Shown: positions 38,789 to 47,260 of the stretch, one piece after another
How the letters are laid out: each line of letters opens with the position of its first letter
Position numbering within the stretch: position 1 is the stretch's first letter
Made by a program: the position numbers and the translations under genes
The notes under the pieces: generated by a model
What the model was told of the DNA's origin: nothing
Database searches by the model: none
Seen by the model: only the letters and a program-made list of their open reading frames with translations
Assembly: GCF_001180185.1 (NCBI RefSeq)
Contig: NZ_CVSS01000008.1
Location: 1-64,000 of the forward strand
DNA: 64,000 nucleotides
DNA from: Candidatus Pelagibacter communis
GTDB lineage: Bacteria; Pseudomonadota; Alphaproteobacteria; Pelagibacterales; Pelagibacteraceae
Reading direction: 5' to 3'

Positions 38789-38797
38789 AAGACTATT

Positions 38798-39316
38798 TTA
38801 GAAATTTTTAATGAAATTGAACATGTAACTATTTGCTCCAGGGTTTTTATCCCCTAAACTAGCATTAGATACATGATTATAAGACAAACCAAAACTTGAC
38901 TTATCTGAGGTAGCATATGATAGTTGAACCTCAGACTTAAATTCTAGAACGTGACCAAGATCTTTACCATCTCCCTCATGGTATAATCCTGGAGCAAAAC
39001 TTGGTGTAAATAATAGTCCGCCTCCCATATCAACATTCCATTCAACACCAGTATAAACATATGCTGCAGAATTTTCTGTTATAAAACCACCCGTAATTGG
39101 AGAGATGTTGCCAAGGAAAGTATTCCTATTAAGGTTTTCATTTTGATGTTGAATGCCGAATAAAATAGCTTTTTGTTTATGATCGCTAAAATCAAAATTA
39201 CCTGTGTAAAAATTTATTTGATGCTCGTTATTTTTATTCTTTAATTCTTCTCCGGCAAATAAATTTGTTACAGTAAATATTATAATTAAAATTAAAGCTA
39301 ATTTTTTTAAAATCAT
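38798..39316 (-). CDS. PagL-like lipid A 3-O-deacylase (acyloxyacyl hydrolase family)
   Basis: Outer-membrane beta-barrel enzyme family that removes the 3-O acyl chain of lipid A. The 172-residue protein has a signal peptide (about 1-21), amphipathic beta-strand pattern and the C-terminal signature YNHVSNASLGDKNPGANSY near 147-165, containing the His-x-Ser pair and the NPG of PagL, and it ends in aromatic Phe as outer-membrane proteins do. It lies 10 bases downstream of the LldD pair and just upstream of a 22-base gap to ccmH. Confidence 0.85.
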   Translation of the reverse strand: MILKKLALILIIIFTVTNLFAGEELKNKNNEHQINFYTGNFDFSDHKQKAILFGIQHQNENLNRNTFLGNISPITGGFITENSAAYVYTGVEWNVDMGGGLLFTPSFAPGLYHEGDGKDLGHVLEFKSEVQLSYATSDKSSFGLSYNHVSNASLGDKNPGANSYMFNFIKNF

Positions 39317-39337
39317 AAATATTTTTTACATTGTATG

Positions 39338-39697
39338 TTAACTTTTATTAATCTTTTTAAATATTATTGCACCACCAAATAAGAAGATCAATAGAGGTAA
39401 AAACCACAAGAAATATGTATTTTTATTGAAATTTGGATCATATAAAATCCACTCACCGTATTTATCCGTCAAAAAGCTGTAAATTTGGCTCTCTGATAAA
39501 CCTTCATCTATTTTCTTTTTTACTACAACTTTTAAACTGATAGCAAATTCAGAGTCAGAGTCATAAACGGATTGACCTTGACAAATTAAACATCTCAAAT
39601 TTTTCGTTATTTTGTTTTGTAGTTTATCTTCAATAGCTAGGGCCTTATTAAAATTTAATAGTACTAAAATAAATATAAAGAGTTTAATAATTTTCAT
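39338..39697 (-). CDS. ccmH: Cytochrome c maturation protein CcmH (CycL)
   Basis: Membrane-anchored thiol-disulfide protein that reduces apocytochrome c before haem ligation. The 119 residues show a signal sequence, the redox motif LRCLICQGQSVYDSD near 34-48 and the YGEWILYDPNF segment near 90-100, then a C-terminal membrane helix. This is the short CcmH form without the CcmI/TPR part. It overlaps ccmG by 14 bases. Confidence 0.94.
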   Translation of the reverse strand: MKIIKLFIFILVLLNFNKALAIEDKLQNKITKNLRCLICQGQSVYDSDSEFAISLKVVVKKKIDEGLSESQIYSFLTDKYGEWILYDPNFNKNTYFLWFLPLLIFLFGGAIIFKKINKS

Positions 39698-40208
39698 TTA
39701 TAATTTTTTTAATTTCATCTACAGTTATACCATCAAGTGGTCCAATAAATCTTTTCACAATTTTATTTTCATAAATTAAAAAATTTTCAGGAACACCGTA
39801 AGCTCCCCATTCAATGGCTTTCGTTCCATCTCTATCAATTAAAATCTTTTTAAATGGATTCCCCAATTCGTCTAAGAATTTTTTTGCATTTTCAAAATTA
39901 TCCTTATAATTTAAACCAATTATTTCCAGCTGAGAATTTTTACTTAATTCTATCAGAAATGGATGTTCATCTACACATGGAAGACACCAAGATGCCCAGA
40001 TATTAAATAAATAAAATTTATTTTCATAAAAAATTTTTTCAGAATTCAATTCCTCTTTAGAAAAAAAAGTGATTGCTGAAAATGAAGGGATAAATTTGAT
40101 GTTGCTTTTTGGTTGATATAAATTTGATTTATTTAAACTTTTATAAAAAATAATAAATAACAAAATTAACGAGAAAATAATTAATAATTTAGCAATATTG
40201 TTTTTCAT
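39684..40208 (-). CDS. ccmG: Thiol:disulfide interchange protein CcmG (DsbE)
   Basis: Membrane-tethered periplasmic thioredoxin-like protein that keeps CcmH or apocytochrome thiols reduced. The 174 residues have one N-terminal transmembrane helix, the active site WASWCLPCVDEHP near 69-81, and the cis-proline loop WGAYGVPENFL near 132-142. It overlaps ccmF by four bases and ccmH by 14. Confidence 0.95.
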   Translation of the reverse strand: MKNNIAKLLIIFSLILLFIIFYKSLNKSNLYQPKSNIKFIPSFSAITFFSKEELNSEKIFYENKFYLFNIWASWCLPCVDEHPFLIELSKNSQLEIIGLNYKDNFENAKKFLDELGNPFKKILIDRDGTKAIEWGAYGVPENFLIYENKIVKRFIGPLDGITVDEIKKIINENY

Positions 40209-42079
40209 TTTGGCTTTCTATTGAAAAAACTCAAAGCACCACCCATAGAGATTAACAATACTGAAATCCATATCCAAATCATAAAAGGTTTCACTTGATA
40301 ACGTATGTTAAAAAATTCTTCATTTTGAACTGTATTCATTGTAATAAATTTATCTTCTAAAAATGAAGTTTTGATATCAGCCTCACTAGTTATAATGTTT
40401 GGCTGGTTATATACTCTTAATTCAGGATTTAACTTGATCTCATTATCCTTTTCTTTGATTAAAAAAAAACCAGTAAAAGAAATATAATTTTTTTCATCAG
40501 TCTTTTTAAGATCTGAAAAAGTAATTTGGAACTTATCAGAAATAAATTTTTCTCCAACTTTTAAATTAGTGATTACCTCGCTTGAAAAAAAATTGTTAAA
40601 TAAAATACTTAATATTAAAAGACTAAATCCGAAATGAGACAAATTTTGAGACACATTTTTTATCTTTTTAAAAAGGAAGTCTTTAACAGTTACAAAGAAT
40701 AAATAAAAAGCACTACCAATTAAAATTGTATTTACTAATAGTTTTACACTTAAACTCTTTAAGATAAAAAAAGACAACAAAATTGATAACAAAAAAAGAA
40801 TTAAAAAATTGATTTTTCCCTCTAATTTAGATTTTATCCATTTAAGTTGTGGACCTATAGCCATAAAAATTAGAAACGGTATTAAAAAAGGAATCATCAA
40901 TTTATGATAAAAAGGTGGTCCAACAGAAATTTGCTGAGATGAAATAACATCTAATAGAATTGGATAAATAGTTCCTATCAAAACTACAGATAAAAAATAC
41001 ATCATAAACCAATTATTAATAAGTATTGATGTCTCTTTGCTAATTAAAGCGAATAAAGATGAGCTATTTTTTTCAATTTTATGAAAAACAAAAAAAATAA
41101 ATAAAGAAATAAAAATTAATATAAACAAGAAAGTTAAAATGAACACCCCTCTTTCAGGATCATTAGCAAATGTATGAACAGAATTTAAAATTCCAGAACG
41201 AACTAAAAAAGTTCCACACATACTTAGACTGAAAGTTGTGATAGATAGTATTATAACCCAAGAACTAAGTGTTGATCTTTTTTCTAGAACCAAAATACAG
41301 TGCAACAGAGTAGTTAATGCCAACCAAGGCATTAAAGAAACATTCTCAACAGGATCCCAAAACCAAAAACCACCCCAGCCTAGTTCGTAGTAAGCCCAAA
41401 TTGATCCTAATAGAATTCCTAAAGTTAAAAATATCCACGATACTAAAATCCAATTTTTGATATGAGTGGCCCAAATTTTTGAAATATATTTAGTTACAGT
41501 TGCTGCAAGCACACTAGAGAAAATTATCGATGATCCTACATAACCTAAATATAAAATTGGAGGATGAATTGCTAAAGCTGGATCTTGCAAAATTGGATTC
41601 AATCCTAGCCCCTCATTTGGAGTTGGGAATACATAATTGAATGGATTAGAGGTAGTTATTAAAAACACAAAAAAACCAATAATTATTATTTGTTGAAAAA
41701 GTACAGTTAAAACTCTGTATTTTTTTAATAAACTCTTTGTCTTAATCAAAAATATGAAAATAAATAAAGTTAAAACTAATAACCATAATAATAAACTTCC
41801 CTCATGGTTTCCCCAGGTACCTGTAATTTTATAAAATATAGGTTTTGTAGTGTGCGAATTATTGAAAACTGTCTCATTACTAAAATCAGAAAATAAAAAT
41901 GATAATATCAAACCTAAAAAACTTAAAATAACTAAAATTAATTGTATAAAGGAAAAATTTATTATTTTATTATCTAATACTTCATCATTTTTATAATTTT
42001 TTATTGAGAAGAAAAATATTGGAAATGAAATCATCAATCCAAAAATTAATGCATAATATCCAATTGAACTGTACAACAT
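40205..42079 (-). CDS. ccmF: Haem lyase subunit CcmF
   Basis: Large polytopic component of the cytochrome c haem lyase, 624 residues with more than a dozen membrane helices. The tryptophan-rich WGGFWFWDPVENVSLMPW motif is near 233-250, preceded by HPPILYLGYVG near 172-182. Conserved haem-ligand histidines fall in these segments and in TTLLHCIL near 254. It lies one base from ccmE and overlaps ccmG. Confidence 0.96.
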   Translation of the reverse strand: MLYSSIGYYALIFGLMISFPIFFFSIKNYKNDEVLDNKIINFSFIQLILVILSFLGLILSFLFSDFSNETVFNNSHTTKPIFYKITGTWGNHEGSLLLWLLVLTLFIFIFLIKTKSLLKKYRVLTVLFQQIIIIGFFVFLITTSNPFNYVFPTPNEGLGLNPILQDPALAIHPPILYLGYVGSSIIFSSVLAATVTKYISKIWATHIKNWILVSWIFLTLGILLGSIWAYYELGWGGFWFWDPVENVSLMPWLALTTLLHCILVLEKRSTLSSWVIILSITTFSLSMCGTFLVRSGILNSVHTFANDPERGVFILTFLFILIFISLFIFFVFHKIEKNSSSLFALISKETSILINNWFMMYFLSVVLIGTIYPILLDVISSQQISVGPPFYHKLMIPFLIPFLIFMAIGPQLKWIKSKLEGKINFLILFLLSILLSFFILKSLSVKLLVNTILIGSAFYLFFVTVKDFLFKKIKNVSQNLSHFGFSLLILSILFNNFFSSEVITNLKVGEKFISDKFQITFSDLKKTDEKNYISFTGFFLIKEKDNEIKLNPELRVYNQPNIITSEADIKTSFLEDKFITMNTVQNEEFFNIRYQVKPFMIWIWISVLLISMGGALSFFNRKPK

Positions 42080-42499
42080 TTATTTTTCCTCTAAAGCCTT
42101 TTTAACCTCTGGAGGCATATAATTTTCATCATGCTTTGCTAAAATCTTTGAAGCTTCAAAATAACTTCTATCTTTTAAATAACCTTCTGCAACTACACCT
42201 TTTCCTTCAGAAAAAAGATTTGGAACTGCTCCTGAATAAATTACATTAATTTCATTTTTAAAGTCTGTAATTATAAAATTAATATCATTACTTGATATTT
42301 TAATTGAATTTTTTTTTACCATGCCACCAATTCTAATTTTTTTATTTTCTAGCTTCCCGATCAATTTTACATCTGAAGGAGATTTAAAATAAACTACATT
42401 TTCCTCTAAAGATTTTAAAATCAAAAATACAGATAAAATTAAAGATAATAATATTAATACTATAAAGAAGAATCTTAGCTTAACTTTTCGGCCATACAT
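42080..42499 (-). CDS. ccmE: Cytochrome c haem chaperone CcmE
   Basis: Periplasmic haem chaperone that binds haem covalently through a histidine. The 139-residue protein has an N-terminal signal anchor, the OB-fold core ([13 protein letters not shown] near 55-67, [10 protein letters not shown] near 107) and the haem-attachment motif [11 protein letters not shown] near 123-133. It is placed between ccmD and ccmF. Confidence 0.96.
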   Translation of the reverse strand: MYGRKVKLRFFFIVLILLSLILSVFLILKSLEENVVYFKSPSDVKLIGKLENKKIRIGGMVKKNSIKISSNDINFIITDFKNEINVIYSGAVPNLFSEGKGVVAEGYLKDRSYFEASKILAKHDENYMPPEVKKALEEK

Positions 42500-42508
42500 G
42501 GTTTAAAG

Positions 42509-42736
42509 TTAAATAATCTGGGCACTAGACAAAATTTCTTTATTGATACTATGAGATCTTGCAATTTCTGCTTTCTTCGAGTCTAAAGCTCCATACTTAG
42601 AAATAAATTTATTTTTCTCTTTGATATATTGAATTTTTATAACTGTATATAAGGCGATAAAACTTATTAAAGTGAAACAAAATGCAGACCAAACAAATAA
42701 ACCATATCCGTTCATATAAAAAAATTCATTAATCAT
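42509..42736 (-). CDS. ccmD: Haem exporter protein CcmD
   Basis: Small single-span protein that helps release holo-CcmE from CcmABC. The 75 residues show the typical NGYGLFVWSAFCFTLI start of the membrane helix (about 9-30) followed by a charged cytoplasmic tail. It overlaps ccmC by four bases. Family identification rests on this motif and on the ccmC-ccmE position. Confidence 0.9.
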   Translation of the reverse strand: MINEFFYMNGYGLFVWSAFCFTLISFIALYTVIKIQYIKEKNKFISKYGALDSKKAEIARSHSINKEILSSAQII

Positions 42737-43440
42737 AATCTATCTAAGCCTTTATTTTTAATTTTTATCAACTCTGTATTATATTTCATTAAAAAAATCA
42801 GCAAAGAAAAAAGAGCAAATGCCGCAGTCATTATCAATAATGGAAATAACATAGAAGAGTGTATTGTTGATTTTGACAATATATTAATTGAGGCTGGTTG
42901 ATGCAAAGTGTTCCACCAATCTACAGAGTATTTTATAATAGGAACATTAATAATCCCGAGTAGGGTTATTAGAGTAGTTACTTTAATGATTTTATCTCTA
43001 TCATCATAAATTCTCCACGCAACTAAGTACATTAAATAAAATATAGCCAAAATAAGCATTGAGGTAATTCTTGCATCCCAAGCCCACCATGTACCCCAGG
43101 TTGGTTTTCCCCAGATTGAACCTGTGACCAAAGCAATTATATTGAAAACTAATCCCGAAGGAGCCAAACTTTTAGCAACAAGGAAAAAATTATTATTCTT
43201 AAAAATATACCCGCTTAAAGACAAAATAGTAATTGATGAAAAAATACCAAGTGAAATCCATGCTGCAGGAACATGAACATACATAATTCTAACTGAATGA
43301 CTTTGTTTGTAATCTTGCGGCGATATGATTAAAGCTTCAACTAAACCGATCGAGAGAACCAATACAAATAAAATTAAAACATATTTTGGAGCTCTTGAAG
43401 TAATTGAAAAGATTTTATTTGGTTCAAATATTTTAAACAT
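42733..43440 (-). CDS. ccmC: Haem exporter protein CcmC
   Basis: Six-helix membrane protein that presents haem to CcmE. The 235 residues include MYVHVPAAWISLG near 54-66 (haem-ligand His) and the tryptophan motif TWGTWWAWDARITSM near 114-128. It is the first gene of ccmC-D-E-F-G-H on this strand. ccmA and ccmB are not in the window. A long hairpin lies 36 bases before its start. Confidence 0.95.
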   Translation of the reverse strand: MFKIFEPNKIFSITSRAPKYVLILFVLVLSIGLVEALIISPQDYKQSHSVRIMYVHVPAAWISLGIFSSITILSLSGYIFKNNNFFLVAKSLAPSGLVFNIIALVTGSIWGKPTWGTWWAWDARITSMLILAIFYLMYLVAWRIYDDRDKIIKVTTLITLLGIINVPIIKYSVDWWNTLHQPASINILSKSTIHSSMLFPLLIMTAAFALFSLLIFLMKYNTELIKIKNKGLDRL

Positions 43441-43476
43441 AAATAATTAAAGTTAATTTTAATATGAAAGATTTAT

Positions 43477-43533
43477 CTGATCAAGAATGTAGAGGGAGAT
43501 AATAATGGAATGATATTTTACACTCTTGACCAG
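43477..43533 (-). other. Fifteen-pair hairpin between hspQ and ccmC
   Basis: On the minus strand CTGGTCAAGAGTGTA (43533-43519) pairs without interruption with TACATTCTTGATCAG (43491-43477) around a 27-base loop. Two of the 15 pairs are G-U on this strand and would be A-C mismatches on the other, so the fold belongs to minus-strand RNA. No U tract follows, so it does not look like a rho-independent terminator. It lies about 65 bases after the hspQ stop and 36 before the ccmC start. The rest of the 159-base gap shows nothing I can name. Confidence 0.6.
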
Positions 43534-43599
43534 ATATGTGTAAAAATAACTAAATACTATGACTAAGTTTTGTATTAAATGTGTTAAAATGATGAATAT

Positions 43600-43920
43600 T
43601 TAGTTTGAAAGCTTAAAATAGCTCGATCCCTTTTTACCCGAAAAAATCTCCTCAATTAATGGGTGTTTGATAGGTTCGTCAGAGTCATCAAATAAAAGGT
43701 TTTGCTCTGAAACATACGCTTCATAGGTAATTTCATCATTTTCAGCAAGTAAATGATAAAATGGTTGATCTTTTCTCGGTCTAACATTTTTTGGGATAGA
43801 TTGGTACCATTCTTCAGAATTATTAAATTCGAAGTCAACATCATAAATTACACCTCTAAATTCAAAGTGCTTGTGTTTAACAATATCTCCGATTGAAAAT
43901 TTTGCTTTTTGTATTCCCAT
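43600..43920 (-). CDS. hspQ: Heat shock protein HspQ (YccV-like hemimethylated-DNA-binding family)
   Basis: Small protein of the HspQ/YccV-like domain family, 106 residues. E. coli HspQ is a heat-shock protein that modulates Lon. The signature runs from KFSIGDIVKHKHFEFRGVIY near 6-25 through NVRPRKDQPFYHLL near 45-58 to YVSEQNLLFDD. It stands alone between the divergent yciB and the ccm operon. Confidence 0.9.
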   Translation of the reverse strand: MGIQKAKFSIGDIVKHKHFEFRGVIYDVDFEFNNSEEWYQSIPKNVRPRKDQPFYHLLAENDEITYEAYVSEQNLLFDDSDEPIKHPLIEEIFSGKKGSSYFKLSN

Positions 43921-44007
43921 ATATTTAATATGGAGATTTAAAAATAAAAATCAATAAGAAAAATTAAAAGTTTCTGAGAAAATGTAAATTATGTTAATAT
44001 CTTTTTA

Positions 44008-44562
44008 GTGAATAAGTCTATTTTAAAATTTATCACAGATTTTGGGCCTTTAGCTATATTTTTTTTTTATTATTATAGTAATGACAAAAATTTGGCAGTA
44101 GCAATACCTCCCTTAATAATTGCAACATTAGTTTCATTAATACTTGTTTGGTTTTTTGAAAAAAAAATTCCTCCAATGCCATTAGTAAGCGGTGTTTTAA
44201 TAACATTCTTTGGTGGATTGACTATATATTTTAATGATCCGATATTTATTTACATAAAACCAACAATTATAAATATCATGTTTGCTTTAGCATTATTTTT
44301 TGGAAAATTTTTTACGAAAGAACCAATTTTAAAAAAAATTATAGGTAAATCTATTCTATTAACAGATTTAGGTTGGGAAATATTAAACAAAAGATGGATG
44401 TTTTTTTTCTTAGGACTTGCCTTATTAAATGAATTTATATGGAGAACACAATCTGAAGAATTTTGGGTAAATTTTAAAGTTTGGGGTATGTTGCCTATTA
44501 CAATAATATTTACAGCCTTTCAAATTGGACTGATTAACAAATATAAAATTAATGACGAATAA
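44008..44562 (+). CDS. yciB: Intracellular septation protein A family (YciB)
   Basis: Five-helix inner-membrane protein of the YciB/IspZ family linked to cell envelope integrity and septation. The 184 residues begin with FITDFGPLAIFFFYYY near 8-23, the family hallmark, and include LTDLGWEILNKRWMFFFLGLA near 119-139 and NEFIWRTQSEEFWVNFK. The start is GTG at 44008; no in-frame ATG upstream is open. Its stop overlaps the DUF2794 gene by 11 bases. Confidence 0.92.
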   Translation: MNKSILKFITDFGPLAIFFFYYYSNDKNLAVAIPPLIIATLVSLILVWFFEKKIPPMPLVSGVLITFFGGLTIYFNDPIFIYIKPTIINIMFALALFFGKFFTKEPILKKIIGKSILLTDLGWEILNKRWMFFFLGLALLNEFIWRTQSEEFWVNFKVWGMLPITIIFTAFQIGLINKYKINDE

Positions 44563-44890
44563 TTTAAAGCTAGTAATAAATAACTCTTATAAAAAAATTG
44601 AAGATAAATATTTTTTTGAAAAGGATGAGTTGAAAATAATTTTAGACTTGTATGCTAAAATGGTTTCAGAAGGCTCATGGAAAGATTATGGACTGAATAT
44701 CTCTAGTAAACAAGTAAGCTTTAGTGTCTTTAAAAATGCAACTGAGAATGCACTTTACAAAATTTGTAAAAACTTTAGACCAAAAAATAAAAATTTAAAA
44801 TACTTAATTACTGATACAAATGGTAAAATATTAAAAAATTCTTTTGAGTTAAAAAGCTTATTAAAAAATATAAGTTGGAAAAAACTTTAG
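44552..44890 (+). CDS. DUF2794 family protein
   Basis: 112-residue protein matching my recollection of DUF2794, an alphaproteobacterial family without a known function. The conserved core is visible: FFEKDELKIILDLYAKMVSEG near 22-42, WKDYGLN near 44-50, VSFSVFKNATENALYKICK near 56-74. It is likely cytoplasmic. It overlaps yciB by 11 bases and ends two bases from the convergent BI-1 gene. Confidence 0.8.
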   Translation: MTNNLKLVINNSYKKIEDKYFFEKDELKIILDLYAKMVSEGSWKDYGLNISSKQVSFSVFKNATENALYKICKNFRPKNKNLKYLITDTNGKILKNSFELKSLLKNISWKKL

Positions 44891-44892
44891 AA

Positions 44893-45654
44893 TTATCTTC
44901 TTTGACCAAACAATCTTAAGAGCATAATAAATAAGTTGATAAAATCAAGATAAAGAGTTAAAGCACCCATCACTGCTTTTTTACCAACTAGTTCACCAGT
45001 ATCACTAGCAACATACATGTTTTTAATTTTTTGAGTGTCATATGCTGTCAATCCTACAAAAATCAAAACACCAATTATAGATATTACAAAGTACATCATT
45101 GATGACTTTAAAAATATATTAACTAATGAAGCAATAATTATTCCAATTAATCCCATCATTAAGAATGATCCAAATTTAGTCAAATCTCTCTTAGTTGTGT
45201 AGCCGTAAATACTCATCGCACCAAAAGTTGCTGATGATATAAAAAACACTCTTGTTACACTTAAACCGGTATATACAAGCAAGATTGATGATAAAGACAG
45301 TCCCATTAAAGCTGCAAATATCCAAAATGTTGTTTGAGCTTTTGATGCACTCATTTTATTTATTCCAAAACTCATGTAAAAAACAATTCCAAGTGGTGCC
45401 AACATTACAATCCACTTCAAACCTGACATATAAATAGCATTTCCAAACTGAGTTAAAGATACTATCGTTCCATTAGGATCTGTTATTACAGACATTTTAA
45501 ATGATATCAGTGCAATAATACCAGTTAAGAGGACACCTGTAGCCATATAATTATAAACTTTTAACATGTAGGCTCTTAAGCCTTCATCCATCACCGCTGT
45601 GGATTGCTGAGCTACTTTTTCTCTGTTTAAAATTCCGTGTTTATCGAATTCCAT
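44893..45654 (-). CDS. Bax inhibitor-1 / YccA family membrane protein
   Basis: Seven-helix membrane protein of the BI-1/YccA/YbhL family, 253 residues, associated with FtsH regulation or calcium leak in other bacteria. Seen are the N-terminal LRAYMLKVYNYMATGVLLTG near 27-46, the FGAMSIYGYTTKRDL segment near 140-154 and GLTAYDTQKIKNMY near 201-214 with the conserved Asp, ending in FINLFIMLLRLFGQRR. It is monocistronic between two convergent/divergent neighbours. Confidence 0.93.
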   Translation of the reverse strand: MEFDKHGILNREKVAQQSTAVMDEGLRAYMLKVYNYMATGVLLTGIIALISFKMSVITDPNGTIVSLTQFGNAIYMSGLKWIVMLAPLGIVFYMSFGINKMSASKAQTTFWIFAALMGLSLSSILLVYTGLSVTRVFFISSATFGAMSIYGYTTKRDLTKFGSFLMMGLIGIIIASLVNIFLKSSMMYFVISIIGVLIFVGLTAYDTQKIKNMYVASDTGELVGKKAVMGALTLYLDFINLFIMLLRLFGQRR

Positions 45655-45716
45655 AATTAGTTAGATATAATAGTCTTTTACTAATTATTCAAGATACCTT
45701 AAAAGGTTTAACTTCT

Positions 45717-46754
45717 ATGAATTACAAAACATTAGGTAATACTGACATAAAAGTAAGTACAATTTGTCTCGGAACTATGACTTGGGGTGAGCAAAATACT
45801 GAAAAAGAGGGTTTTCAGCAGATGGATTATGCCCTAGATCAAGGTGTAAATTTTTGGGACACTGCTGAATTATACTCAATACCTCCTAAAGAAGAAACAT
45901 TTGGTCATACTGAAATAATTATTGGAAACTGGTTTGAGAAAACAAAAAAAAGAGACAAAGTAATCTTAGCTACTAAAGTTGCAGGGCCAGCTAGAGAATA
46001 TATTAGAGGTGGCGGAAATAACTACACTTTAAAAAGAATGACAGAAGCTCTTCATAACAGTCTAAAAAGATTAAAAACTGATTATATAGATCTATATCAA
46101 TTACATTGGCCAGAAAGAAATACAAATACCTTTGGTAGACTAGGTTATGAGCATAATGAAAGTAAAGAGTGGAATAGATTCGAAGATGTTTTGAATTATT
46201 TAAGTAAGTTCATAAAAGAAGGAAAAATAAGAAATATTGGATTGTCAAATGAGACCCCTTGGGGTGTTTCTAAATGCCTTAGTTTGGCAAAAGGAAATGA
46301 TTTGCCAAGAATGTTGAGTATTCAAAACCCCTACAGTTTATTGAATAGAACATATGAGGTAGGATTAGCAGAAATTTCTATCAGAGAGGAAATAGGATTA
46401 TTAGGATATTCACCTCTTGCAAGTGGTTATTTAACTGGAAAATATCGTGATAATCAATTGCCAAAAAATTCAAGGCTTGAGAGAGACGGGGACTTTTGGA
46501 CACGTTACAACAAGCCAAATACATCTAAAGCTGTCGATGCTTATTATGAAATTGCTCAAAAGTATAATATAGATTTTACTCAAATGTCATTGAAATTTTG
46601 TGAGATTCAACCTTTCATGACAAGCGTAATTATTGGAGCTACTACAATGGACCAGTTGAAAACTAACATAGAAAGTGTAAATATTAATTTAACTAATGAA
46701 ATTGTTGATGAAATAAATGAAATTCAAAAAATTTACCCAAATCCATGTCCTTAA
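45717..46754 (+). CDS. Aldo/keto reductase (Tas-like)
   Basis: TIM-barrel NADPH-dependent oxidoreductase, 345 residues, similar to E. coli Tas. The catalytic tetrad can be placed: Asp in FWDTAELYSIPP near 47, Tyr just after it, Lys in ILATKVAG near 84 and His in LYQLHWPERN near 123. The C-terminal NADP region IIGATTMDQLKTNI is near 310-323. The physiological substrate is unknown. Its stop overlaps the IalB-like gene by ten bases. Confidence 0.92.
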   Translation: MNYKTLGNTDIKVSTICLGTMTWGEQNTEKEGFQQMDYALDQGVNFWDTAELYSIPPKEETFGHTEIIIGNWFEKTKKRDKVILATKVAGPAREYIRGGGNNYTLKRMTEALHNSLKRLKTDYIDLYQLHWPERNTNTFGRLGYEHNESKEWNRFEDVLNYLSKFIKEGKIRNIGLSNETPWGVSKCLSLAKGNDLPRMLSIQNPYSLLNRTYEVGLAEISIREEIGLLGYSPLASGYLTGKYRDNQLPKNSRLERDGDFWTRYNKPNTSKAVDAYYEIAQKYNIDFTQMSLKFCEIQPFMTSVIIGATTMDQLKTNIESVNINLTNEIVDEINEIQKIYPNPCP

Positions 46755-47257
46755 TTAAAAAATATTACATATACTTTTTGTTAGTTGTTTCCCTATCCAT
46801 AACACCACTAAAAGCAGAAGAGTTAAAAGAAATTGGAAAATTTAAAGATTGGAAAACAATGATTTTAATTGAACAAACTGGAACCGTATGTTTTGCACAA
46901 TCAACTCCAGTTTTACAGGCACCAAAATCAAATAAAAGAGATGCAAGATTATTTGTAACTTTTAGACCAAGTGAAAAAATTAAAGATGAAGTAAGCGCTA
47001 GTCCTGGTTATGAATTTAATAAAAATAATTCTGTTACTGCAATATCTGGAAAAAATAAAATTAAATTTGATATTGTACAACAAGGTTTTGCTTGGATCGC
47101 TGATAACAAAATTGAAAAAAAAATGATTAAAGTTATGAAAAAAGGTTCCAGAATTATGATTACAGGGTATAATCAAAAAGGTTCTCAAACAATAGATCAT
47201 TATTCACTTCTAGGTTTTACTAAAGCTTATAATGCTGCAAAATCAGCTTGTAGCTAA
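46745..47257 (+). CDS. Invasion-associated locus B (IalB)-family periplasmic protein
   Basis: Exported protein of 170 residues with a signal peptide (about 1-24, ending near PLKAEEL). The mature region has the family layout FKDWKTMILIEQTGTVCFAQS near 33-53 and the closing LLGFTKAYNAAKSACS, with one Cys near each end likely to form a disulfide. The name is historical; in free-living alphaproteobacteria the role is unknown. It overlaps the aldo/keto reductase gene by ten bases. Confidence 0.8.
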   Translation: MSLIKKYYIYFLLVVSLSITPLKAEELKEIGKFKDWKTMILIEQTGTVCFAQSTPVLQAPKSNKRDARLFVTFRPSEKIKDEVSASPGYEFNKNNSVTAISGKNKIKFDIVQQGFAWIADNKIEKKMIKVMKKGSRIMITGYNQKGSQTIDHYSLLGFTKAYNAAKSACS

Positions 47258-47260
47258 TTG

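Noticed and set aside
43464-43502. A 12-codon plus-strand reading frame (MKDLSDQECRGR) inside the hspQ-ccmC gap
   Set aside because: It is too short, has no ribosome site and overlaps the hairpin arm; most likely chance.
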